Assembly: GCF_012273515.2 (NCBI RefSeq)
Contig: NZ_CP050975.2
Coordinates: 6,200,001-6,264,000 of the forward strand
DNA from: Streptomyces sp. RPA4-2
GTDB lineage: Bacteria > Actinomycetota > Actinomycetes > Streptomycetales > Streptomycetaceae
Direction: 5' to 3'
Length of the DNA: 64,000 nucleotides
The notes beneath the pieces were generated by a model. That model was not told where the DNA came from and searched no databases. It was given only the letters and a program-made list of their open reading frames with translations. The translations under genes and the position numbers were made by a program. Numbering within the stretch: the stretch's first letter is position 1; each line of letters begins with the position of its first letter. Shown piece after piece: positions 33,379 to 41,719 of the stretch.

Positions 33379-33399
33379 CGACTTGAATTCATCAAGTCG
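33379..33399. promoter_or_regulatory. 21-bp palindrome upstream of the HelD/HelR gene
   Basis: CGACTTGA-attca-TCAAGTCG has perfect 8-bp arms and a 5-nt spacer, 38 bp before the chosen GTG. A TATAT box at 33422-33426 follows, so the palindrome sits at about the -35 region. helR genes of actinomycetes are induced through a rifamycin-associated element, a palindrome near the promoter. Position and form fit, but I could not compare the sequence with the consensus. Confidence 0.6.
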
Positions 33400-33436
33400 T
33401 GGAGAAGTTCACTGGCCACAGTATATCCGGGCGGGA

Positions 33437-35707
33437 GTGGAATTGTCAAACAGGGGCTCAAACGCAGAATTTCCCGATGTTGAATTGCAGCAGGAGCAGG
33501 AATTCATCGATGGGCTGTACGCGCGCGTCGACGTGCTGCGGGGCGACACCGAGGCCTCCGTCGGCGACGCGCTCGCGCAGGGCAACACGCCCATGCAGGC
33601 CAGGCTCGAACGCGATGTGCTCGTCGCCGAGCGCTCGGGGCTGCTGGCCGCACTGAACGCCGTGGACGGCTCGCTCTGCTTCGGCCGGATCGACCTCACC
33701 TCCGGCGTCAGCCACCACATCGGCCGTATCGGTGTCCGCGCCGACGACACCGAGCACACACCCATCCTCATCGACTGGCGGGCCCCGGTCGCCCGCCCCT
33801 TCTACCTCGCCACCGGGCACACCCCGATGGACCTGCGCCGCCGCCGGCACATCAGTACCGAGGGCCGCCGGGTGACCGACGTGCACGACGAGATCCTCGA
33901 CCTCGGCGACCACCGGCGCACCGGCCACGAGGACCCGACCGGCGACGCCGTCCTGCTCGCCGCGCTCAACTCGGCGCGCACCGGACGCATGAGCGACATC
34001 GTGCAGACCATCCAGGCCGAGCAGGACCGCATCATCCGCGCTCCGCACCGGGGCGTCCTGGTGGTGGAGGGCGGCCCCGGCACCGGCAAGACGGCCGTCG
34101 CGCTGCACCGGGCCGCGTTCCTGCTGTACGAGTACCGGGAGCTGCTGGCCAAGCGCGCCGTCCTGATCGTCGGCCCGAACCCGGCGTTCCTCGGCTACAT
34201 CGGCGAGGTGCTGCCCTCGCTCGGCGAGACGGGCGTCCTGCTCGCGACCGTCGGCGAGCTGTTCCCCGGGGTGAAGGCCAAGGCCACCGACGTCCCGCGG
34301 GCCGCGGCGGTCAAGGGCCGCGCCGACATGGCCGAGGTGCTGGTCTCGGTGGTCCGCGACCGGCAGGCGCTGCCCGACCCGGTGATCGCGATCGAGCACG
34401 ACCGCGACGTCCTGATGCTCGACGCCGGGCTCGTACAGGTCGCCCGCGAACGCACCCGCGAGGCCGGTCTGCCGCACAACGTGGCCCGCGAGTACTTCGA
34501 GGGCCACATCCTCAACACGCTCACCGACATGCTCGCCGAACGCATCGGCACCGACCCCTTCGACGGGTCCAACCTCCTCGACCCGAGCGACATCACCCAG
34601 ATCCGTGACGACCTCGCCGAGAACCCCGAGGTCTGGTCGGCCATCGACCAGCTGTGGCCGCGGCTGACCCCGCAGCGGCTGGTCGCGGACTTCCTCGCCG
34701 AACCGGAGGGCTACGTCGGCGAGGAGGACGCCGAGGCGATCCGCCGTCCGGTCACCGGTGCGTGGACCGTGGCCGACGTCCCCCTCCTCGACGAGGCCGC
34801 CGAACTGCTGGGCGAGGACGACCGGGTCGCGCGGGCCCTGGCCGACCAGGAGCGCCGCGCGCAGGTCGCCTACGCGCAGGGCGTGCTCGACGTGTCCTAC
34901 GCCTCCCGTACGTACGAGTTCGAGGACAAGGAGGAGGAGGACTCCGAGGTCCTGTCCGCCCACAACATCATCGACGCCGAGCGGATGGCCGAGCGGCACG
35001 AGGAGGAGGACCACCGCAGCGCCGCCGAGCGGGCGGCGGCCGACCGGACCTGGGCGTTCGGCCACATCATCGTCGACGAGGCGCAGGAGCTCTCGCCGAT
35101 GGCCTGGCGGCTGCTGATGCGCCGCAGTCCCACCCGGTCGATGACGCTGGTCGGCGACCCGGCGCAGACCGCCGAGGCGGCCGGGGTCGGGTCGTGGGAG
35201 CGGATCCTCGCCCCCTACGTCGAGGACCGCTGGGAGCACACCCGGCTCGCCGTCAACTACCGCACCCCGTCCGAGATCATGGAGGTGGCGGCGGCGGTGG
35301 TCCGCGCGGAGCACCCCGGCTTCGAACCGCCGAGTTCGGTGCGGACGACGGGCGTACGTCCGTGGGCCCGCGCGACCGACGACCTGCCCGGCGCGGTGGC
35401 GAAGGCGGTGGCGGAACTGACCCCGGCGGAGGGCCGCCTCGCGGTCGTCGCCCCGCGGGACCTGCACCCGGAGCTGGCCGCCCGGCTGGACGGCGTGACG
35501 GCGGGCGGCGAGCCCGACCTGACCCGGACGGTGGTCCTGCTCGACCCCCGCCAGTCCAAGGGTCTGGAGTTCGACTCCGTGCTGGTGGTGGAGCCGGGAC
35601 GGTACGGCACGAGCGACCTGTACGTGGCCCTGACCCGGGCCACGCAGCGGCTGGGCGTCCTGTACACCGGGGAGCTGCCGGAGGCGCTGGCCGGGGCGTT
35701 CGGGTAG
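33437..35707 (+). CDS. HelD/HelR-type RNA polymerase-recycling ATPase
   Basis: A UvrD-like superfamily-1 protein of about 756 aa. N-terminal coiled-coil arm: ELQQEQEFIDGLYARVDVLRGDTEASVGDAL. Walker A is GGPGTGKTAVALHRAA (about residue 212-227), motif II is HIIVDEAQELSPMAWR, motif III is MTLVGDPAQTAEAAG, and motif V/VI is DPRQSKGLEFDSVLVVEP and YVALTRATQRLGVLY. HelD proteins pull RNA polymerase off DNA; the HelR subgroup also displaces rifamycins and gives tolerance. The charged insert EFEDKEEEDSEVLSAHNII is seen before motif II. The start is uncertain: GTG 33437, or TTG 33443 with GGAG at a better distance. Codons of the first 25 residues are unusually AT-rich. Confidence 0.88.
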   Translation: MELSNRGSNAEFPDVELQQEQEFIDGLYARVDVLRGDTEASVGDALAQGNTPMQARLERDVLVAERSGLLAALNAVDGSLCFGRIDLTSGVSHHIGRIGVRADDTEHTPILIDWRAPVARPFYLATGHTPMDLRRRRHISTEGRRVTDVHDEILDLGDHRRTGHEDPTGDAVLLAALNSARTGRMSDIVQTIQAEQDRIIRAPHRGVLVVEGGPGTGKTAVALHRAAFLLYEYRELLAKRAVLIVGPNPAFLGYIGEVLPSLGETGVLLATVGELFPGVKAKATDVPRAAAVKGRADMAEVLVSVVRDRQALPDPVIAIEHDRDVLMLDAGLVQVARERTREAGLPHNVAREYFEGHILNTLTDMLAERIGTDPFDGSNLLDPSDITQIRDDLAENPEVWSAIDQLWPRLTPQRLVADFLAEPEGYVGEEDAEAIRRPVTGAWTVADVPLLDEAAELLGEDDRVARALADQERRAQVAYAQGVLDVSYASRTYEFEDKEEEDSEVLSAHNIIDAERMAERHEEEDHRSAAERAAADRTWAFGHIIVDEAQELSPMAWRLLMRRSPTRSMTLVGDPAQTAEAAGVGSWERILAPYVEDRWEHTRLAVNYRTPSEIMEVAAAVVRAEHPGFEPPSSVRTTGVRPWARATDDLPGAVAKAVAELTPAEGRLAVVAPRDLHPELAARLDGVTAGGEPDLTRTVVLLDPRQSKGLEFDSVLVVEPGRYGTSDLYVALTRATQRLGVLYTGELPEALAGAFG

Positions 35708-35750
35708 GAGCGGGTGCGGGCATGACGACGCAACGGAGCCGTCACTGCGG

Positions 35751-35793
35751 GCGGCGCCGACAGCGGGGCGCGGAGCTCCGCCGTCGGCGCCGC
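35751..35793. terminator. Bidirectional terminator between helR and glgB
   Basis: GCGGCGCCGAC and GTCGGCGCCGC are exact complements, with an inner GCGG/CCGC pair, in the 115-bp gap between convergent genes. No U-tract. Confidence 0.75.
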
Positions 35794-35822
35794 GGAGGCC
35801 GCTGTCCCGCGAAGGCCGGGTC

Positions 35823-38391
35823 TCAGGCCGGCCGGAGCCAGACCGTCGACAGTGGGGGCAGTGTCAGGCGGATGCTGGCCGGGCGGCCGTGCCAGGCCTG
35901 GAGTTCCGGCTTGACGACGTCGGGGTTGGTGACGTCGCTTCCGCCGTACCGGGCGCTGTCGGTGTTGAGGGTCTCCTGCCAGGCGGGGACGGAGTCGGGG
36001 ACGCCGAGGCGGTAGGCGTGGCGGACGACCGGGGAGAGGTTGGAGACCGCGAGCAGCGGGACGCCCTCGGCGTCGAGACGCAGGAACGCGAAGACGTTGT
36101 CCTCCGCCGCGTCGCCGACCACCCACTGGAAGCCGGACGGGTCGGTGTCCTGCTGCCAGAGCGCGGGCGTGTGGCGGTAGACGGTGTTGAGGTCGCGGAC
36201 CAGGTCACGGACGCCCCGGTGGTCGGCCTCGGCGGGATAGGCGGGATCGAGGAGCCACCAGTCGGGTCCGTGGGTCTCGGACCATTCGGCGCCCTGGGCG
36301 AACTCCTGTCCCATGAAGAGGAGTTGTTTGCCGGGGTGGGCCCACATGTAGCCGAGGTAGGCGCGGGTGGTGGCGCGTTGCTGCCACCAGTCGCCCGGCA
36401 TCTTGGAGACGAGTGACTTCTTGCCGTGGACGACCTCGTCGTGGGAGATGGGCAGGACGTAGTTCTCGCTGTAGGCGTAGACCATCGAGAACGTCATCTC
36501 GTGATGGTGGTATTTGCGGTGGACGGGCTCGTGCTGGACGTAGTCCAGTGAGTCGTGCATCCATCCCATGTTCCACTTCAGCCCGAATCCGAGTCCGCCG
36601 AAGCCGCCGGGGCCGGAGTGGTGGGTGGCGCGGGTGACGCCGTCCCAGGCGGTGGATTCCTCGGCGATGGTGACGACGCCGGGGTTGCGGCGGTAGACGG
36701 TGGCGTTCATCTCCTGGAGGAAGGCGACGGCGTCGAGGTTCTCCCGGCCGCCGTGTTCGTTGGGTGTCCACTGGCCGGGTTCGCGGGAGTAGTCGAGGTA
36801 GAGCATGGAGGCGACGGCGTCGACGCGGAGTCCGTCGATGTGGAATTCCTGGCACCAGTAGACGGCGTTGGCGACGAGGAAGTTGCGGACCTCGCGGCGT
36901 CCGAAGTCGAATTCGAGGGTGCCCCAGTCGGGGTGGGCGGCGCGTTGGGGGTCGGCGTGTTCGTAGAGGGGGCGTCCGTCGAATGCGGCGAGGCCCATTC
37001 GTCGCGGGGGGAAGTGGGCGGGGACCCAGTCCATGAGGACGCCGATGCTTAGAAGCTTGGTGGAGGGCGTCGACGAGGTGTTTGAAGTCGTCGGGGGTGC
37101 CGAGGCGGGCGGTGGGGGCGTAGAAGCCGGTGACCTGGTATCCCCAGGAGCCGCCGAAGGGGTGTTCGGCGACGGGCATGAGTTCGACGTGGGTGAAGCC
37201 GAGGTCGGAGACGTAGGCGGGGAGCTGCTGGGCCAATTGACGGTACGTCAGGCCGGGTCGCCAGGACGCCAGATGCACCTCGTAGACGGAGAACGGCGCC
37301 TCGTGGGCGGGGCGCTCGCCCCGGCCCGCCATCCACTCCTCGTCCTGCCAGGTGTGGTGCGAGGTGTGCACGATCGACGATGTGCGCGGCGGGACCTCGG
37401 TGCGGCGGGCCATCGGGTCGGCGCGCAGGGTGAGGGAGCCGTCGGGGCGGGTGATCTCGAACTTGTAGAGCTCGCCCTCGCCGATGCCGGGCACGAACAG
37501 CTCCCAGACGCCCGTGGAGCCGAGCGACCGCATCGGATACCCCGTGCCGTCCCAGAAGTTGAAGGTGCCCGCGAGCCGGACGCCGCGCGCGTTCGGCGCC
37601 CACACCGTGAAGCGGGTGCCGGCCACGCCCTGGTGCGTCATCGGCTCGGCGCCCAGGGCCTGCCAGAGCTGTTCGTGGCGGCCCTCGCCCAGCAGATGGA
37701 GGTCGAGCTCGCCGATCGCGGGCAGGAAACGGTACGCGTCCTCGGTGTCCTGGACCGTCCCCTCGTACGCCACGAGCAGCCGGTACGCGTCCGGGACCGC
37801 GCGCAGCGGCAGCAGGGCCGAGAAGAAGCCGTCCCCGTCGTCGTGAAGCTCGGCGCGCAGGTCGTCCGTCACGACGGTCACGCCCAGGGCGTACGGCCGG
37901 AAGGCCAGGAACGCCACTCCGCCCGGTACCGGATGGGCGCCCAGGACGCCGTGCGGATCATGGTGCGTACCGGAGAGCAGCCGCTCCCGGTCGTCCGGAC
38001 CGAGACCGGCGAAGGCGGGCACGCTGTCGGTGAGGGCGGGCACGCTGTCGGCGGGAGTGCGAGAACTTCCGTGCGGGGACGGGGAGTTGTCCAGGCGGTC
38101 GGCGGTGCTGCCGATGGCGGCGGGAGAGTTGTCCGTGGGGGCCGCAGCGACGCCGGCCGGTGCGGGAGCCTTCTCGGAGGACTTCGCGCCCTTGCTCCCG
38201 GCGCCCTTGTTCCCGGTGGGCTTCTTGCCGGCGGACCTCTCGGGGGACTTGGCCGCCGGCTTCCCCTCGGCCGGCTTCCCGGCCGCCGTCTGCTGGGCCG
38301 CAGTCTTCTGGACCGCCGCCTTCTTGCCGGTGGTAGGCTTCTTGGCACCGTTCTTCTTCGGACTGTCGTCGGACGGGGGGCGGGGCGTCAC
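35823..38391 (-). pseudogene. glgB: 1,4-alpha-glucan branching enzyme, frame broken
   Basis: GlgB adds alpha-1,6 branches to the glucan made by GlgE. It starts at GTG 38391 behind GAGGAGG with a Lys/Ala-rich extension of about 110 residues. A CBM48/GH13 N-terminal region follows (HHDPHGVLGAHP, TRFTVWAPNARGVRLAGTFNFWDG) up to HLVDALHQA. The frame then breaks at 37047-37059, where 13 nt replace an expected 9. The rest reads [12 protein letters not shown] to TVWLRPA (403 aa) and includes the nucleophile Asp in [13 protein letters not shown] and the acid Glu in [11 protein letters not shown]. At 37011-36992 a further pair of opposite 1-nt changes turns the expected PRDEWALA into PPRRMGLA. Net repair (-4) restores 854 codons. 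Either mutated or badly sequenced here. Confidence 0.9.
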
Positions 38392-38426
38392 GGGCAGGGC
38401 CTCCTCGGCGGGGTGAGCGGGAAACG

Positions 38427-39869
38427 TCAGGGGATGCGGCGAGCCACCGCCAGGGGCACCGGCAGCCAGTCGGGCCGGTGGCGGGCCTCGTACAGCACTT
38501 CGTACACGGCCCGGTCCGTCTCGTACGCGCGCAGCAGGACGGGATCGGTGCGCGGGTCGCGTCCGGCGACCTCCGCGTAACCCGCGCAGTAGGCGGCCCG
38601 GCAGGTGTCGGCCCACTCGGACACGGCAGGGGCGGGGGCCGGGGCGGGACCGGTGGTGGTCCGGGGATTCGAGCGGGCCGCGTAGTCGAAGGAGCGGAGC
38701 ATCCCGGCCACGTCGCGCAGCGGCGGCTGCGGCATACGGCGCTCGGCCAGCGGCTTCGACGGCTCGCCCTCGAAGTCTATGAGCGACCACTCTCCGGTGG
38801 GCGAACGCAGGCACTGGCCGAGGTGCAGATCCCCGTGGACGCGCTGTGCGGTCCAGGTCTGTCCCTCGGCGGCCAGGTCCGCCAGCGCGTCGAAGGCGGT
38901 CCGCAGACCGGGCGCGTACGGGCGCAGCGCGGGCACCGCCTGGGCCGCCGCCGCCAGCCGCTCGGTCATGCCCTCGACCAGCAGCTCCATCTGCACGTGC
39001 CCCAGCGTGGTCGTGGGCAGTGCGCGGGCGAGCGCCGTGTGCACCTCGGCGGTGGCCCGGCCCAGTGCCCGCGCCTCGCCGCCGAAGTCCTCGCCCTTGG
39101 CCAGTCCGTGCAGGGCCAGTTCCCAGCCGTCCGTCGCGCCCCGGACGAAGGGCTGCAGCACACCGAGGACGTATGTCTCCCCGGCCGCCGGATTCTGGGC
39201 GTCCCTGATGTCCGCCGTCATCCACGCCGCGGGCGCCGGAACCCGCGGGCAGCCCTCCCGCGCGAGCATGCGCGGCAGCTCCAGGTCGGGGTTGACGCCC
39301 GGCACGATGCGCCGCAACAGCTTGAGGATGAACGTATCTCCATAGACGAGGGAGGAGTTGGACTGCTCGGACGTCACCAGCCGGGGCGCCAGTCCACCCC
39401 GGATCCGCTGACGGTGGTCGTGCTCGAAGCGCAGCTCGCCGATCCGGGCCCGGCTGCGCAGCGCTTCGAGGAGCACGTCGGCGGGGCGGGAGTCGTGCAG
39501 CGCCTCGTAGACGGTGCGCCCGGCCAGCGGCCCTTCCTCGACATGACCGATCAGCGCGGGCGCGAGCCGCGGCGGCAGTGCCTCGCGTACGCCGATCAAC
39601 AACTGGTAGCAGTCGCCCTGTTGGGCGGTGGCCCCCTGCGCGGGGGTGGCCGGCTGGTGTGCCCGTACCAGGAGGTGGAGCAGGCCCAGCTGGCCGGACG
39701 TCGGCAGTAACTCGTTGGCCGTCACCAGGGAGAATCCGGTGACCGGACGTCCCTTGCCCGCGAACCAGCGCTGGCGTGGCAGCCACTCCCGCAGCAGCGG
39801 GTCGAGCGAAGCGAGCAGCTCGGGGCGTGCGACGGGTTCCGTGACAGGGTGCGTGGCGGCTTCCGACAT
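38427..39869 (-). CDS. mak: Maltokinase (Mak/Pep2)
   Basis: A 480-aa aminoglycoside-phosphotransferase-like kinase that makes maltose 1-phosphate from maltose and ATP for GlgE. N-terminal cap: LLREWLPRQRWFAGKGRPVTGF. Nucleotide lobe: RLVTSEQSNSSLVYGDTFILKLLRR (the invariant Lys in FILKLLRR). Catalytic loop: QRVHGDLHLGQCLRS (base Asp in HGDLHLGQ) and metal Asp in WSLIDFEGEPSKPLAERR, followed by PLRDVAGMLRSFDYAA. It lies between glgB and treS; in mycobacteria Mak and TreS form a complex. A short Pro/Ala run (TTTGPAPAPAPAV) is inserted near the C-terminus. Confidence 0.94.
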   Translation of the reverse strand: MSEAATHPVTEPVARPELLASLDPLLREWLPRQRWFAGKGRPVTGFSLVTANELLPTSGQLGLLHLLVRAHQPATPAQGATAQQGDCYQLLIGVREALPPRLAPALIGHVEEGPLAGRTVYEALHDSRPADVLLEALRSRARIGELRFEHDHRQRIRGGLAPRLVTSEQSNSSLVYGDTFILKLLRRIVPGVNPDLELPRMLAREGCPRVPAPAAWMTADIRDAQNPAAGETYVLGVLQPFVRGATDGWELALHGLAKGEDFGGEARALGRATAEVHTALARALPTTTLGHVQMELLVEGMTERLAAAAQAVPALRPYAPGLRTAFDALADLAAEGQTWTAQRVHGDLHLGQCLRSPTGEWSLIDFEGEPSKPLAERRMPQPPLRDVAGMLRSFDYAARSNPRTTTGPAPAPAPAVSEWADTCRAAYCAGYAEVAGRDPRTDPVLLRAYETDRAVYEVLYEARHRPDWLPVPLAVARRIP

Positions 39870-39966
39870 GGCGTCGCGTCCTTTCCCCAGGGACCGGGGG
39901 ACCGGAGACCCAAGGACCCAGGGACCCGGAGTCCGGGCGAGTCGGGGGTGTTACTGATGGGTGCCC

Positions 39967-39997
39967 AGGGCGGGACGGGGGAAACCGCCCCGCCCCG
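39967..39997 (-). terminator. GC-rich hairpin between treS and maltokinase
   Basis: GGGCGGgacgGGGG and its near-complement CCGCCCCGCCC flank a short AAA loop just after the treS stop. It may attenuate transcription into mak-glgB. The rest of the 131-bp gap repeats ggaccc/gggacc motifs without a gene. Confidence 0.5.
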
Positions 39998-40000
39998 GTT

Positions 40001-41719
40001 CTACACGGCGTCCTTGCGGAGCCGGAACCAGTAGAAGCCGTGGCCTGCGAGGGTGAGCAGGTAGGGGAGTTCACCGATGGCGGGGAAGCGGACTCCGCCG
40101 ATGAGTTCGACGGGGTGCCGGTCGTTGAAGGCGCGCAGGTCGAGTTCGGTGGGCTGGGCGAAGCGGGAGAAGTTGTGCACGCACAGCACCAGGTCGTCCC
40201 CTTCGTCCTCGGTCGAGGGGGCTTCGCGCAGGAAGGCGAGGACGGCGGGGTTGGAGGAGGGGAGTTCGGTGTAGGAGCCGAGGCCGAAGGCCTTGTTCTG
40301 TTTGCGGATCTCGATCATGCGGCGGGTCCAGTGCAGGAGCGACGAGGGTGAGGACATCGACGCTTCGACGTTGGTGACCTGGTAGCCGTAGACGGGGTCC
40401 ATGATCGTGGGCAGGAAGAGGCGGCCGGGGTCGCTGGAGGAGAATCCGGCGTTGCGGTCGGGGGTCCACTGCATGGGGGTGCGGACGGCGTCGCGGTCGC
40501 CGAGCCAGATGTTGTCGCCCATGCCGATCTCGTCCCCGTAGTAGAGGATCGGGCTGCCCGGGAGGGACAGGAGCAGGGCGGTGAAGAGTTCGATCTGGTT
40601 GCGGTCGTTGTCGAGCAGGGGGGCCAGCCGACGGCGGATGCCGATGTTGGCGCGCATGCGCGGGTCCTTGGCGTACTCCGCGTACATGTAGTCGCGTTCC
40701 TCGTCGGTGACCATTTCGAGGGTGAGCTCGTCGTGGTTGCGCAGGAAGATGCCCCACTGGCAGTTGTTGGGGATCGCGGGGGTCTTGGCGAGGATCTCCG
40801 AGACGGGGTAGCGGGATTCGCGGCGGACGGCCATGAAGATGCGGGGCATGACGGGGAAGTGGAAGGCCATGTGGCACTCGTCGCCGCCGGAGGGGAAGTC
40901 GCCGAAGTAGTCGACGACGTCCTCGGGCCACTGGTTCGCCTCGGCCAGCAGCACCGTGTCCGGGTAGTGCGTGTCGATCTCCTTGCGCACCCGCTTCAGG
41001 AACTCGTGCGTTGGCGGAAGGTTCTCGCAGTTGGTTCCCTCGACCTGGTACAGGTACGGGACCGCGTCCAGCCGGAAGCCGTCGATCCCCAGGTCGAGCC
41101 AGAACCGCAGTGCGGAGACGATCTCCTCCTGGACGGCGGGGTTCTCGTAGTTGAGGTCGGGCTGGTGGGAGAAGAAGCGGTGCCAGTAGTACTGCTTGCG
41201 GACCGGGTCGAAGGTCCAGTTGGAGGCCTCGGTGTCGACGAAGATGATCCGGGCGTCCTGGTACTGCTTGTCGTCGTCGGCCCAGACGTAGTAGTCGCCG
41301 TAGGGTCCGTCGGGGTTGGCGCGGGACTCCTGGAACCACGGGTGCTGGTCGCTGGTGTGGTTCATGACGAAGTCGATGATGACGCGCATGCCGCGCTGGT
41401 GGGCGGCGTCGACGAACTCGACGAAGTCGGCGAGGTCGCCGAATTCGGGGAGTACGGCGGTGTAGTCGGAGACGTCGTAACCGCCGTCCCGCAGGGGGGA
41501 CTTGAAGAACGGGGGCAGCCAGAGGCAGTCGACGCCGAGCCATTGGAGGTAGTCGAGTTTCGCGGTGAGGCCCTTGAGGTCACCGACGCCGTCGCCGTTG
41601 CTGTCCTGGAAGGAGCGGACCAGGACCTCGTAGAAGACGGCGCGTTTGAACCATTCGGGGTCGCGGTCCTTGGCCGGGGTGTCCTCGAAGGTGTCCGGTA
41701 CGGGCTCGTTGACGATCAT
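40001..41719 (-). CDS. treS: Trehalose synthase (maltose alpha-D-glucosyltransferase)
   Basis: A 572-aa GH13 isomerase that interconverts trehalose and maltose and feeds the GlgE pathway. GH13 regions are complete: region [19 protein letters not shown]; region [13 protein letters not shown] with nucleophile Asp; acid Glu in [18 protein letters not shown]; and region [15 protein letters not shown]-terminus: [34 protein letters not shown], the classical TreS start. No C-terminal maltokinase fusion; the kinase is a separate gene downstream. The start ATG 41719 overlaps the glgE stop (41716), so the two are co-translated. Confidence 0.96.
   Translation of the reverse strand: MIVNEPVPDTFEDTPAKDRDPEWFKRAVFYEVLVRSFQDSNGDGVGDLKGLTAKLDYLQWLGVDCLWLPPFFKSPLRDGGYDVSDYTAVLPEFGDLADFVEFVDAAHQRGMRVIIDFVMNHTSDQHPWFQESRANPDGPYGDYYVWADDDKQYQDARIIFVDTEASNWTFDPVRKQYYWHRFFSHQPDLNYENPAVQEEIVSALRFWLDLGIDGFRLDAVPYLYQVEGTNCENLPPTHEFLKRVRKEIDTHYPDTVLLAEANQWPEDVVDYFGDFPSGGDECHMAFHFPVMPRIFMAVRRESRYPVSEILAKTPAIPNNCQWGIFLRNHDELTLEMVTDEERDYMYAEYAKDPRMRANIGIRRRLAPLLDNDRNQIELFTALLLSLPGSPILYYGDEIGMGDNIWLGDRDAVRTPMQWTPDRNAGFSSSDPGRLFLPTIMDPVYGYQVTNVEASMSSPSSLLHWTRRMIEIRKQNKAFGLGSYTELPSSNPAVLAFLREAPSTEDEGDDLVLCVHNFSRFAQPTELDLRAFNDRHPVELIGGVRFPAIGELPYLLTLAGHGFYWFRLRKDAV

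Noticed and set aside
36205..40074. A 1289-residue open frame over maltokinase and glgB on the minus strand
   Set aside because: The upstream third is antisense-frame noise over maltokinase; only the part after 38391 is GlgB, and after 37059 it is out of frame.
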